This document shows positions 1 to 11,047 of a stretch of DNA of 64,000 nt, piece by piece (within the stretch, counting starts at the first letter, position 1; each line of letters starts with the position of its first letter). The notes under the pieces were generated by a model. The model was not told the origin of the DNA, did no database searches, and saw only the letters and a list, made by a program, of their open reading frames with translations. Origin of the DNA: Aedes albopictus (lineage: Eukaryota > Arthropoda > Insecta > Diptera > Culicidae); NCBI RefSeq assembly GCF_035046485.1, contig NC_085137.1:381796706-381860705 (forward strand), in the 5' to 3' direction. The position numbers and the translations under genes were made by a program.

Positions 1-564
1 AATCGATAAAGGCATTTGGGCAACATTTTTTCTGACATCAAGTTTCTTATTTTTTAAGGGTTTCTACAGAGCATAAGTACTACCGCACAGTTTCTTAGCT
101 TTTCTGAACACATTTAATTTAAACTAGTCTATTTTTTTCGCTCATTTGATGCTTCAGAAGTTCAGATGGCATAGCTTGCCATACCATAAAAACGAATGCA
201 GTAAACAGTGAAGGAGACAGTCGTTTACTTGACGTTTGTTGCTACTTGTGTTGTTGAGAAATTTGAAACAAAGCTTTTTGCATTGAGAAGGCCCGTAATG
301 ATGGTTCTTGATCAAATATTCCAGTGAAAATAACTTTAGTCAATCGAGAAATATCTTTTGTTTTCGAAACAGTAACTTTTATTGTGTTTTGAATATTGAC
401 AAATTGAATTGTGAGGTTTTTTCTTTTCTAGATTGCTACAATTTTTTACCACTTTGTGCAACTTAAAATTTTAATCATCTAGTTTACAGAGCCCTATTTT
501 ATAACTTTTACAAGACACATCTACAAAGTTGGTATTATTTGCTTCGTTCGAATGTTTATAATAA
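1..564. other. AT-rich intergenic DNA
   Basis: No coding frame, repeat boundary or RNA gene could be recognised here. The base composition is AT-rich, like the rest of the non-element DNA in the window. Confidence 0.5.
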
Positions 565-630
565 GATTGATTGATTGATTTGTCTTTATTTAAGAGACTT
601 TCAGCCCTTGGCTAGTTCGTCTCTTTTTAT
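565..630 (-). repeat. 3'-end module of a LINE/SINE family (copy A)
   Basis: On the minus strand this reads as a nested hairpin: outer stem AGAGAC/GTCTCT, inner stem AGCC/GGCT. It is followed by TAAATAAAGACA and a short (TCAA)n tail at 565-580. The same module ends the ORF1-only element at 25090 and the SINE at 60840. Here the outer stem has C-G where those two have T-A, so pairing is kept. The body upstream on the minus strand is too degraded to classify. A tRNA-like B-box relic, GGTTTCGATCC on the minus strand near 830, would fit a SINE but is weak. Confidence 0.65.
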
Positions 631-1469
631 GATAAGAGCTAAAAGAAACTTTTTTGGATATTGTGCTCAAATTGAAATGGCAGTCGATCGTTAGTGTATT
701 TATAATTTCTGAAACAGTCTATAATTTCAAACTTAATCGCAAGGAAGGATTCTAATTGAAAGGATTCGTTTGCAACGTGCTCCTTTGTCAGTCAAAGACA
801 GTTAAGAAATTATATCAGTATCGACCTTGGATCGAAACCATAGTCTTTACCTAGGAAAAACTTTTCCTTTTCCCTTGTTTCAAGATCATTTTCAGCCAGT
901 GCCAGTGAATCAAAATTCAACCATCGCGCAACAATAACGACAATGTCGCAACCTGGATTTGTTGCGACATTCTACCCAATGCGATATGTTTGTCCCAACT
1001 TGAACAGAATAGGACAAAGATCGTGCACCACGAGTTTAGAGATTTTTAAGCTTTGCATTGTGATTTTCGAGCGGTAACTTCGAGTCGGTAAACACTGCAA
1101 CGCTGCTGAATATGGATCATCAAAAAGTTTCGATTTTGGGTTAGTAATAATTGATTATTCACGAGTTGAAAGGAATGCAACAAATTCAGCTTCCGTTTTG
1201 TCTGCAACAAAAAATTTCGAGATCATGTCATTATCTGTTACCAGTTGGGATAAGGAGTAATCGCCGCATCCTCTTTGTCTCTTGTTTTATGCCTATTTTG
1301 TCTGACAATTCTCTTCACTGGCCAGTGCTAAACCCAGACCAATCGGTTTTAAAAAGGTATTGAAAATGCTGCAAAACCACGTCATTGATTTGTTGGGAAG
1401 CGTCCATAAATAACGTAACATTAATACATGGCTCGTCACACAAACATTTTGGTGGAATCATTCGCATAA
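631..1469. other. AT-rich DNA with a relic MITE end near 1400
   Basis: No convincing coding sequence is present. Around 1398-1424 the string GCGTCCATAAATAACGTAA resembles the right-hand inverted end of the MITE at 15400-15565, but no partner end was found nearby. Confidence 0.4.
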
Positions 1470-1471
1470 TA

Positions 1472-2373
1472 CAGGGGTTGGAAAATGATCAGGATAGGCA
1501 AAATTTTCATTTTTCAAAAAATGTCCAATTAACTGTAACTTTTCGAAAAGTGCATCGAATATTCTCAAATTCTCACTATAAGTTAATCAACTTATTCTGA
1601 ATCAGTGGACAAAATTTGAAAAAGATCGGACTATACTGCACGAAGTTATAGGCATTTTAGAAAAAGGTAGAATTATCCGATAGCCAAATTTGAGCTGTTA
1701 TATCTCCGGATTCAATGAACCGAATGCAATGAAATTTTGTCCATTTATGACTTATATAATGAGCTCTAAAAAACGTTTGACACAACTTGAAATTATTAAC
1801 AAGAGAAAAAGTCGCTATATTAAATAATTTTATGATTTGTTAGTAAATTGGTCTCTTTTTAATATGCATCCCATTACTTTTTCAATGAATTGCCGCCTAA
1901 GTTGTTACTTGACTTTAAAACATATCTGTATTCAAGACAATCAGAGGGAATTTAAATGAACAATAATTAGCATCTTGAATTTTGAAACGATGTTGAAATT
2001 TAGGAAAATTTGGTGTTTTATTAGAAAAATAATCTAATCGTTATAATTTTCTTCCGTGTTAAGAATTTTAAGTTATGTCAAAAGTTTTTCAAAGCTCATT
2101 ATATAAGTCATAAATGGTCAAAATTTCATTGCATTCGGTTCATTGAACCCGGAGATATAACAGCTCAAAGTTGACTATCGGATAATTCTACCTTTTTCTA
2201 AAATGCCTATAACTTCGTGCAGTACGGCCCGATCTTTTTCAAATTTTGTTCACTGACACACAAATAGTTGATCAACTTACAGTAAAAATTTGAGAATATT
2301 CGATGCACTTTTCGAAAAGTTACAGCAATTTGATTTTTTTTTTGCCTGTCCCGATCATTTTGTCTATCCCCCG
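1472..2373. mobile_element. Palindromic (foldback) MITE, TA target
   Basis: The left end (CAGGGGTTGGAAAATGATC) and the reverse complement of the right end (CGGGGGATAGACAAAATGATC) match. The arms then stay complementary for roughly 340 bases each: the text around 1620-1770 is mirrored at 2110-2240, including the ATATAACAGCTC segment. The dinucleotide TA flanks both ends (1470-1471 and 2374-2375), as for Tc1/mariner-type MITEs. No transposase frame is present. A single end of the same family lies at 28889. Confidence 0.75.
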
Positions 2374-2413
2374 TATCTAGAGGATTTGAAATAATAAAAA
2401 ATTGTAACGAATT

Positions 2414-2682
2414 CCTCCTCCTCCTCTTCTTGGCGTAACGTCCCCACTGGGCCAGCTTAGTGTTCTATGAGCACTTCCACAGTTATTAACTGAGAGCTCC
2501 CTCTGCCAATGACCATTTTGCATGTGTATATCGTGTGGCAGGCACGAAGATACTCTATGCCCAAGGAAGTCAAGGAAATTTCCTTTACGAAAAGATCCTG
2601 GACCGACCGGGAATCGAACCCGTCACCCTCAGCATGGTCATGCTGAATACCCGTGCGTTTGCCGCCTCGGCTATATGGGCCC
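2414..2682 (-). mobile_element. tRNA-derived SINE, Feilai-like
   Basis: On the minus strand the element starts with a tRNA-like head. This has an A box (TAGCCGAGGCGG) and a B box (GGGTTCGATTCCC) about 45 bases apart. A body containing AACTGTGGAAGTGCTCATAG follows, then a (GAA/GAG)n tail. A 9-bp TSD, TAACGAATT, flanks it at 2405-2413 and 2683-2691. Feilai is the known tRNA-related SINE of Aedes with this layout. The 3' body resembles that of the SINEs at 35508 and 61772, although the heads differ. Confidence 0.85.
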
Positions 2683-2691
2683 TAACGAATT

Positions 2692-3699
2692 ATTAATGGG
2701 ATTTATTCTGTTCTTTATTATGTAATCTTCAGATTTTCTTTTTCTGAGATGTCGTGTCGAAGTGATATTTGATGAAATTCTTTGAGACATTTCTTCTTAA
2801 GTCCAGGCGAAATAGTTTGAAATATTCTAAGAAATTGCAAGTGGAAATTTAAAAAAAATCTTAGAAAATTTCAGTATTTATTTCCTGCATAAAAAGCATT
2901 TCACCAGGTTTTCTTCAATTTTTTTTCGGATATTAATGGAAATCAAATCTAAAAAAATATGCATTGAGTTTAGGGAGTCGCTTTCTTAAAAATTTAGCAA
3001 CGTCTTGAAAGGACTCATAAAGGATTCTTAATTTTTTTTCCATAAAGTTATTTCAAAACTTTGGGAGATTGCTTAGCAGTCTTGGTGGAAAATAAAAAAA
3101 AAACGAGTTGTTTAAATCTTTCCCGACGTTTCGATCCGTTTGGGATCTTTTTCAAGGGTTCGATTTGTGATTGTTTTTTCGTCAAGATTGGTTTTGTATT
3201 ATGTGAAATTGTCCTATGAAAAAATGGTCTGTTTTTCGACTTAGTCTGACAGTTTGATGATTTGTGCGTCAAATAATCTGCAATATTTTGCGCTGGCTGA
3301 ATTCGAGCAGAAAGTTTCGCTGTAGTTCACCATTTCTTTGTTTGAGTTTTGTTTGAATTGTATTGAAGCCCGGTCAATTCAATTACTATGGATTTCTTTT
3401 TTCTACATCATATTTCACCAAAAAAAAATATAATCATAATTTCAACACATATATTTTTTTTAAATCGAATAACAATCTCAAATGCTGGAAAAAATCCTAG
3501 ATAGAAATATTTGAAACATTCTTTCGATTTTTTTACATCAAAACTCTCACAGAAATTCAAAAGCTTGCTCCCAGATATAACATAAATCCATACCTCATGG
3601 ATTTTCCAATTAACCGGCTGATTCTACATGCGGGATTATTAACCCTCAAAGGGATACCTTAAATGAAGGTCCATTTTGAGACCCTGGAGTCCATTGGAC
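2692..3699. other. AT-rich DNA with degenerate repeats
   Basis: Poly(T/A)-rich degenerate sequence without a gene signal. Apart from the hammerhead-like relic at 3122-3160, nothing was recognised. Confidence 0.4.
3122..3160 (-). other. Hammerhead-ribozyme-like relic, Penelope-type
   Basis: The minus strand reads GATCCCAAACGGATCGAAAC then GTCGGG. That gives a short stem II (GATCC/GGATC) followed by GAAAC and GTC. Hammerhead motifs attached to Penelope-like elements use this arrangement (CUGANGA, stem II, GAAA, NUH). The CUGANGA box is mutated here (TTGAAAA), so it is likely an inactive relic. It could instead be chance similarity in low-complexity DNA. Confidence 0.4.
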
Positions 3700-6110
3700 C
3701 CCAACATATATTCTCGTGTATCTCGTGATCCCTACTTTTTAAAAGAATGATGTTCTCAGCAAAGATGTTAGGTATGTCAAGGCCTATCTAGTGATAAATA
3801 ATTTAGTACAGGAAAATCCCGCTAGGTGACGCTACAGAGCATCCAAAAATGCTCTCAATCAATAGGATGAAACCAGACATGGCATGCTCCTCAGTACGAA
3901 ACGTGAGAAGAGAAAACATACACTCTACACACGACATTCAACGAGAGCGAGGGTGAACTACGCAACTTTTTTCACACACAAACCAGTCGCTCACTCTCTG
4001 GCATCCATCGCGGCAAATTCAAAATGAGTGCTCAAACAAATGTTAGAACAAACATGTTTTTTTCACTAACGAAATTTCAATCTCATATATCTCATGATCC
4101 TGATTACTTAGAGAGTTGGTATCTTCGGCAAAGTTGTTTGGCTGGTCCAGGACTAACCGATAATAAGACTTAAGATTCAAAATTCCACCGCTAGGCGGTG
4201 CTAGTGAGCTAACAAATTTTGTTTTTCATATATATCAGGAAAATTTGCAAAAAATTGCAACTAGCGCCGCCTAGCTGCAGAAACTTGAACCAAACGGTAA
4301 TTATTCTGAAAGCCCTTGATCTATTAAACAATATTGCCGAGGACACCATTTTTCTACAAAATCAAGATTCTGAGATATGCTCTTTAGCGCCGCCTAGCGG
4401 AGGAATTTTGAATATTAAGTCTTATTATCGGTTAGTCCTTGACCAGCCAAACAACTTTGCCGAAAACACCAACTCTCTAAGTAATCAGGATCATGAGATA
4501 TATGAGATTGAAATTTCGTTAGTGTCACATCTACTAGTGTGTGATTTATGTGATATCTTAGACAAGCAGATGCAACACTGACAAAATTTCCATCCAATAT
4601 ATCTCAGGATCCTGATTACTTAGAGAGTTGATTTCTTTGGCAAAGTTGTTCAGCTGGTCAAGGGCTTTCAGAATATGGGCCGTATGATTCGTGATTTCAC
4701 CGCTAGGTGGCGCTAGATAGCGTACAAATTTTATATTTCACATATCTCAGCATTCTGATTTATTAAAAAGATGGTGTCTTCGGCGAAATTGTTTGGTAGA
4801 TCAAGGGCTTTCAGAATAATTATCGAATGGTTCGAGTTTCTGCAGCTAGGCGGCGCTAGTTGTATTTTTTTGCAAATGTTCCTGATATTTATGAAAAACA
4901 AAATTTGTTAGCTCACTAGCACCGCCTGTTGATGGAATTTGGATAAAAATATCAATCAATTGTAAGTCCTTGACCAGCTTAAGACGTCTGCTTGTCTCTG
5001 ATATCACAGGATTTTCCAACAAACATTTTCGCTGTATAAGAGTGGAACAAACTTTAGCTTAAGAAACTGCTATTCAGCTAGTTCTGTTTCTTGGGTTGAT
5101 ACCCCTTAGCGGGTTCTGGACTCACATTGGCATGTTTTCGGATCACCAAATGCTCAAACAACACTGACCCCTATGAACACACTGCGTGTGCACTGAGTTC
5201 TGTTTTTTCTGCGTGCGCGCAGAAATTGCGCACTGGGATTATAACTTGCGGGCTCTCATTGCTCTCACGCAGCATTCTAATCACCCGCACAAAAACTCTG
5301 CGTGAGAGAAATTATGTTCATTTTATTGTGCGTTTTTTTCTCTTTCTCTTTTGTAAGGTAAATGAAACTGAGAAGCTCAGTGAAAGATGAGCGTAAATGG
5401 GCACAGTTTCTGCGTGACATGCCATCCCTGGATGAAACGTACCTAAGCAAGCGGACACGACGCTCATAACAATAGGGTAAATCGCATTTCTGTGGATGGG
5501 TAGACATATATGTCATGCGGCTCAAAAGGGGTCGTTCAAATATTACGTAAAGCTAGGTGAGCGAGGAGATCACGCGCTGTGTTACGCTTTATAAAAAATT
5601 TTCAAATTTCCTATATAAAAGTTGTTACGTGGAGTAGAGATGCACTCTAAAATTATCAAATTTTGCGTTACGTATTATTTGAATGAACCCAAAAAGACAT
5701 CACAGGCAAACAGACGTAACACTGACGAAATTAACGTCTCATATATCGTAAGATCCTGACTACTAGTAGAGTTGGTGTCTTCGGCAAAGTTGTTTGCTTT
5801 GGCAAGGGGTTACAGTTGATGAACGGTTTGGTTTGATATTTCACCACAAGGCAGCGCTAGTGAGCATAATTTTTTTTTTATCTCATATATCTCAGGATCC
5901 TGATTACTTAGAAAGATGGTGTCTTTGGCATAGTTGTTCGGTAGGTCAAACATTCACAGTTGATGAGCCATTTGATTCGGAACTCTGCCATGAGGTGGTG
6001 CTAATGAGCATGTACAGTGTATATCTGTCGTACATCGGGATTATTTATTGACATAGTGTCTACGGCAAAGTTTTTTTTGCAGGCATCGGCCTTCATAAAA
6101 AAGCCCAATA
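3700..6110. repeat. Cluster of inverted ~130-180-bp modules with CGCCnCCTAGCGG motif
   Basis: About ten modules in both orientations carry a TCTTCGGCAAAGTTGTTTGG-like segment next to a CACCGCTAGGCGG-like segment. 4063-4200 is mirrored at 4390-4525. 4208-4390 is mirrored at 4735-4925. Further modules lie near 4600, 5740-5860 and 5890-6075. Single relatives occur near 11600 and 37500-37690. No protein is implied: the short frames are by-products of the repeats. The arrangement fits repeated foldback MITE insertion or amplification, but no TSDs were resolved. Confidence 0.7.
5529..5690. mobile_element. 162-bp MITE with TTACGTAA-type inverted ends
   Basis: The left end GGGTCGTTCAAATATTACG matches the reverse complement of the right end, GGGTTCATTCAAATAATACG. 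It is flanked by AAAA on both sides. The inner ACGTAA motif and overall size match the MITE inside the minisatellite at 15400-15565, suggesting a related family. Confidence 0.7.
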
Positions 6111-6268
6111 ATTCATATTAGCCCTTCAGGATGCGCGTCGCACAACGGCGTAAAACACCATCAAAAACCTCGCTCGTCGTATACAGCGCGAGTGCGGTGC
6201 AGTTTTAGGATCGTATAGGCGCGCGTCCTAAAAGGTTAACACTATAGAATCTACAGACTTGCGGAGAC
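6111..6268. other. Target DNA left of the R1-clade LINE, with TSD
   Basis: The segment ends in the TSD GACTTGCGGAGAC (6256-6268), which recurs at 11035-11047 beyond the LINE tail. Nothing else was recognised. Confidence 0.6.
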
Positions 6269-6269
6269 T

Positions 6270-7367
6270 TGCGGAGCGAATGCTCGTGACAAACGTGACA
6301 AGCATTCGCAGAAGCGGGCGAGGCAGCCGTCAGGTGAGGAGCTGTCTGGCGGTGCCCGCAAGGCCAGGCGCATAATAACCCCGAAAGCCGGTGGTAATGC
6401 CGGAAAGTCGGACCCCAGCCAGGGTTCCCGGAAAGCTGGGAAGGGTGGGCCTGAAAAGGCCGGCCCGTCCCGGAATGATGGGAACAAGGGGTTGCGACCA
6501 ATGGTGGGCCCTCAGCAGCCACAGAGCAGGGCGATCCAAGGAGAGGACCCTCCTTGGACAGAGGTAGAGCGGAAGAGGAAGAAGAAGGTGAATCCGCAGG
6601 CAGAAGTGCAGGTCGCCAAGCCAAGGCGTAGGAAGGCAGGTGCCAGGCGCGAAAAAGGTGACGCTATCGTCATCAAGACCGAACAGTCGAAATACTCGGA
6701 CGTCTTGAAGGCGATGAGGTGCGACGCCAAGCTTGAGGGTCTTGGAGCCGACGTACGCAGTATCAGACGTACTCGTACGGGCGAAATGATCCTGGAGCTT
6801 AAGCGCGAGAAGGATCACAAGGGCGCCGCCTACAAGAGGCTGGCAGAAGAGGTCCTTGGTGATGGAGTGGAGGTGAGGGCTCTTACGCATGAGGCGACTC
6901 TGAAGGTCAAAGACCTACACGAGATCACCGAAGTGGAAGAGCTCGTCACGGCACTGCGGCAACAGTGCGATGTTCAGGTGGCCGCCACAGCCGTCAGGCT
7001 GCGGAAGGGGCCAGCAGGGACACAGATAGCTCTGGTTCAGCTACCTGTGGCGGACGTTAAAAAGTCCGTTAAAGTAGGGCGGATAAAGGTGGGCTGGTGC
7101 GTATGTCCTTTGACATTCCACGAGCCACCAGAGGTTTGCTTTAGGTGTCTGGAAGCAGGACACAAGTCGTGGGACTGTAAAGGCCCTGACAGGCGCAAAC
7201 TGTGTCGGCGATGCGGCGCTGAAGGTCATAAGGCCCAAAGCTGCACGAGTCCACCCATCTGTATGATCTGTACCGGGAAAACCTCGAAAAACAGACATAC
7301 GATGGGTGGTCCAGGGTGCCCGGCCTTTAAGAAAGCCGCAGTGAACAACAAATCACAGTGCAGGTAA
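6270..7367 (+). pseudogene. R1-clade LINE ORF1 (gag-like), 5'-truncated
   Basis: The frame is open from the truncation point to TAA at 7365-7367, about 365 codons, with no authentic upstream ATG. ORF1 proteins of this clade bind the element RNA. The N-terminal part is Lys/Arg/Gly-rich (KRARQ, RKARR, KRKKK). The C-terminal end carries three cysteine motifs in nucleotides ~7135-7320: CFRCLEAGHKSWDC, CRRCGAEGHKAQSC, and a looser CMICTGKTSKNRH followed by C. Two are clear CCHC knuckles. Family ORF1s are usually longer, so the N terminus is missing. Confidence 0.85.
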
Positions 7368-10327
7368 CGCAGCTGAACCTGAACCACTGTGATGCGGCTC
7401 AGCAACTGCTTTGTCAGGCGGTTTCTGAGTGGGAGACGGATATCGCCATCATTTCGGACCCATACCGAGTACCCGCCGGCAACGGCAACTGGGCCTCGGA
7501 TGGGACCAGGAAAATGGCGGCGATATGGACGACGTGCAGGAGTTGGTGTCTACTACCTATGAGGGCTTCGTGGTCGCCAAAGTAAACGGGGTCTTCTTCA
7601 CGGGGTCTTCTTCTGTAGCTGTTATGCGCCTCCGCGGTGGCCGATCGAGCGGTTCACGCAAATGCTGGACCGCTTAACGACCGTGCTAACAGGGCGAAGG
7701 CCGGTGGTAATAGCGGGTGACTTTAATGCCTGGGCTGTGAAATGAGGAAGCCGTTTCACGAACCAGCGGGGTCAGATCCTGCTAGAAACACTGGCCATCT
7801 TAGATGTCGACTTGGCTAACGTCGGTACCAAGAGTACCTATAGTCGAAACGGAGCGGAGTCAATTATTGACGTGACCTTTTGTTGTCCTGGCCTAACAAG
7901 TAGTCCGAACTGGAGAGTAGATGATGGCTACACTCACAGCGACCACCTGGCGGTTCGCTACAGTATCGACTACAACAACAGCAGACAGCGGATAGAAGAA
8001 GAGGCGGCTAGGCCAAGGCCAAGCCCTCGTAGGTGGAAGACATCATACTTCGACGAAGAGGTATTTAGGGAAGCGCTCCGCCGTGAGCGAAACTTACTCG
8101 GTGTAGACGGCGACGAGCTGGTAGCGGTGCTCTCACGTGCGTGTGATGCGACCATGCCTAGGCGAGTCCACCCTAGAAATGGGAGGCCACCGGCTTACTG
8201 GTGGACCGACGCGATTGCGGACCTGCGCCGCGCCTGCCTAAGGGCTAGGCGGCGGATGCAGCGAGCACGATCAGAGGAAGAGCGAAACGAACGGCGGGTG
8301 GTGTTCGCCGCTGCAAAAGCCGCGCTCAAGACCGAGATAAGAGCAAGCAAAAAGGCCTGCTTTGAGGGTCTCTGTCAGAGTGTCAATACGAACCCGTGGG
8401 GTGACGCCTACAGGATCGTTATGGCCAAGACGAGAGGTGTGATGGCTCCTACAGAGCAATCCCCAGAGATGTTGGAGGGGATCATTGGAGGACTTTTTCC
8501 GCGTCATGATCCTAGTCCTTGGCCTCCTTTCGTAGGACAGCCGGGGACTGGGGCTGGCGATGAGGAAAGGGTCACCGATGTGGAACTTGCGGGGATAGCT
8601 AAGTCCCTTAGCGTAGGTAAGGCCCCAGGTCCGGACGGAGTTCCGAACCTGGCCTTAAAAGTAGCTATTGCAGAGGCTCCCGAGATGTTCAGGTCTGCTA
8701 TGCAGAAATGCCTGGACGAGGGAGTTTTCCCAGAAGCTTGGAAGAGGCAGAGCCTGGTACGGGGAAACCACCCGGAGACCCGTCGGCATATAGACCAATA
8801 TGCTTGATTGACACGGCGGGGAAGGTGCTCGAAAAGATCATCCTCAATAGAATGTTGAGGTTCACTGAGGGCGCAAATGGTCTTTCGAGCAACCAGTATG
8901 GCTTCCGGAAGGGGAGGTCCACCGTAGACGCTATCTTGTCGGTTACAAAAACCGCCGAGAAAGCACTCGAGCCTAAGAGGAGGGGAATTCGCTTCTGCGG
9001 GGTAGTGACGCTAGATGTAAGGAATGCATTTAATAGCGCCAGTTGGGCTGCTATTGCCGATGCGCTCTTGCGTCTGGGGATACCGGAGTACTTGTACAAG
9101 ATTCTCGGAAGCTACTTCCAGAATCGCGTACTAGTTTACGACACGGAGGTGGGTCGGAAGTGCTTTCACATAACCTCAGGAGTCCCGCAAGGTTCCATCC
9201 TGGGTCCGGTGTTATGGAATGTCATGTACGACGAGGTGTTGAGGTTAGAGTACCCAGTGGGAGTGGTGATTGTCGGATTTGCCGACGATATTACGCTCGA
9301 AGTCTACGGTGAAACGATCGAGGAGGTGAAGTTGACTACCGACCACTCGATCAAGGTTGTGGAGGCGTGGATGCGGTCCAGAAAACTGGAGCTGGCTCAC
9401 CACAAGACAGAGGTGACGGTTGTTAACAACATGCAGTCGGCGCAGCAGACGGAGATCAGTGTAGGAGAGTGCACTATCCTGTCGAAGCGCTCTGTCAAGC
9501 ACTTGGGCGTGATGATCGACGATAAGCTTACCTTCGGTAGCCACGTCGATTATGCCTGTAAAAGAGCCTCCACAGCTATTGCGGCACTGTCCCGGATGAT
9601 GTCCAATAGCTCAGCGGTGTACGCCAGTAAGCGCAAGCTTCTGGCTAGTGTTGCTATGTCCATACTTAGGTATGGCGGCCCGGCGTAGGTTACCGCGCTA
9701 AGTACTGAATGCTACCGACGGAAGCTGGAAAGTACTTACAGGCTTATGTGTCTGAGGGTTGCAAGCGCGTACCGTACCGTGTCACACGACGCTCTCTGTG
9801 TCATTACTGGTATGGTGCCTATCAGCATTCTTATCAGTGAGGACATGGAGTGCTTCGAAATGCGCGGCACAAGAGGCATACGCAAGACTGTCAGGATGGC
9901 CTCTATGATCAAATGGCAGCGCGCGTGGGACAGTTCCATCAAAGGAAGGTGGACCCATAGGTTGATACCGAGGGTAGATAGTTGGATTAATAGGCGCCAT
10001 GGGGAAGTTTCATTCCACCTGACACAGGTCCTTACAGGTCATGGTTGCTTCCGACAGTATCTACACCGTTTCGGGCATGCGGATTCTCCCGAATGCCCAG
10101 TGTGCAATGGTTTAGAGGAAACGGCGGAACACGTTTTGTTCGTGTGCCCGCGTTTTCGCACAATGCGTGACCGCATGCTTGCCACATGCGGGGAGGACAC
10201 AACTCCGGACAACTTGGTCCAGAGAATGTGTAGGGATGAGATTAGCTGCAATGCCGTTTCAACGGCTATCACCCATATCGTCTGGGAGCTACAAAGGAGG
10301 TGGCGCGTGGACTCGGAGAATGGCTAG
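7358..10327 (+). pseudogene. R1-clade LINE ORF2 (endonuclease + reverse transcriptase), broken
   Basis: ORF2 would cut the target and copy the element RNA. The first codon is GTG at 7358, overlapping the ORF1 stop; an ancestral ATG is likely. Endonuclease signals are QLNLNH, GDFNAW (~7717-7734) and YTHSDHLAVR (~7930). RT signals are APGPDG, AYRPICLIDT, QYGFRKGRST, TLDVRNAFNS, SGVPQGSILG and FADD (9278-9289, catalytic). A C-terminal C-x2-C-x8-H-x4-C zinc motif lies near 10100. Damage: frame changes around 7500-7680 and ~8755, TGA at 7743-7745 and TAG at ~9686. Clearly non-functional. Confidence 0.9.
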
Positions 10328-11033
10328 TCCAGATGCAGTACAAGAGGTGGTCCAGGGGTTCGAAGTCGGCTTCGTAGGTCATACCGGTGCCCTGCGGTCG
10401 AGATCGACCCTTACAGCGATTAAGTGGCCGCGGAGAGGAAGTCCCGGTAGCGGTGCTGTCGTGGCGTCAGTCTACTGGGTTGGATCTGAGCCCGCGGTTG
10501 GAAAGGGGTCCCCGGCAAGGGTCGGGGTAGGTGCTGTCTGCAACCTACGGATGCATCTGATAGGGCCTGAAGGGTAGTAATACCCTTCCTTTGCGGGCAG
10601 GTCAGATCGGGTTGCATGTGGGCATCAGTTCTTGATGTCCGCTCAGCAGTAGGGCGCGGGCGGGGTTGACCCTGCCCGCCTTCCGAGGACAAAGGGAGTG
10701 GCGAGGACCACTCGGGAAACTGGCTAAGCGCCAGCACGCTACCGTGATGGACTCTCCAGAGCGAGTCATCGATGTTCGTTGCTGCTAGGCTACGGCAGCT
10801 AACCTTGAGGGTGCGATATGCACTAGCCCCTCTCTGAAGCAATACCTTCTTGGTGGTTCCGGAGAGACGTAGGGTTTGGCGACCATAGGAATGTGTTTTA
10901 GTGGGTCGAGGAGAGAGTAGTCCTGGCTTCTACCGGCATTGTAGAAGACGGCCTTAACCCCACACTACCCTAACCTTCCTGTTAGGGTGTCTGATGAGCA
11001 GATTTATCCCCCTATGGTTTCGAAGGAAAAAAA
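10328..11033 (+). other. 3' UTR of the R1-clade LINE
   Basis: GC-rich non-coding sequence between the ORF2 end and the A-rich tail at 11025-11034. It contains short inverted strings such as GCGGGCAGG/CCTGCCCGC (10590-10680). It lies inside the TSD-bounded insertion, so it belongs to the element. Confidence 0.75.
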
Positions 11034-11047
11034 AGACTTGCGGAGAC

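Larger units (their letters stand above)
6269..11033 (+). mobile_element. R1-clade LINE, 5'-truncated, with TSD
   Basis: A non-LTR retrotransposon copy contains the end of ORF1 with zinc knuckles, a broken ORF2 (endonuclease and reverse transcriptase), a ~700-bp 3' UTR and a short A-rich tail. The 13-bp TSD GACTTGCGGAGAC at 6256-6268 and 11035-11047 fixes the insertion limits. The 5' end falls inside ORF1, typical of incomplete target-primed reverse transcription. Family: ORF2 opens with QLNLNHCDAAQ and SDPYRVPAGNG, as in R1-clade proteins, and the C terminus has a CCHC motif with no RNase H. The target is not 28S rDNA, so this is a non-site-specific R1-clade member. Confidence 0.9.

Noticed and set aside
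6205..6890. Long minus-strand frames at the start of the R1-clade LINE
   Set aside because: Antisense to GC-rich ORF1. The plus frame has zinc knuckles and the minus frames have no recognisable family features.
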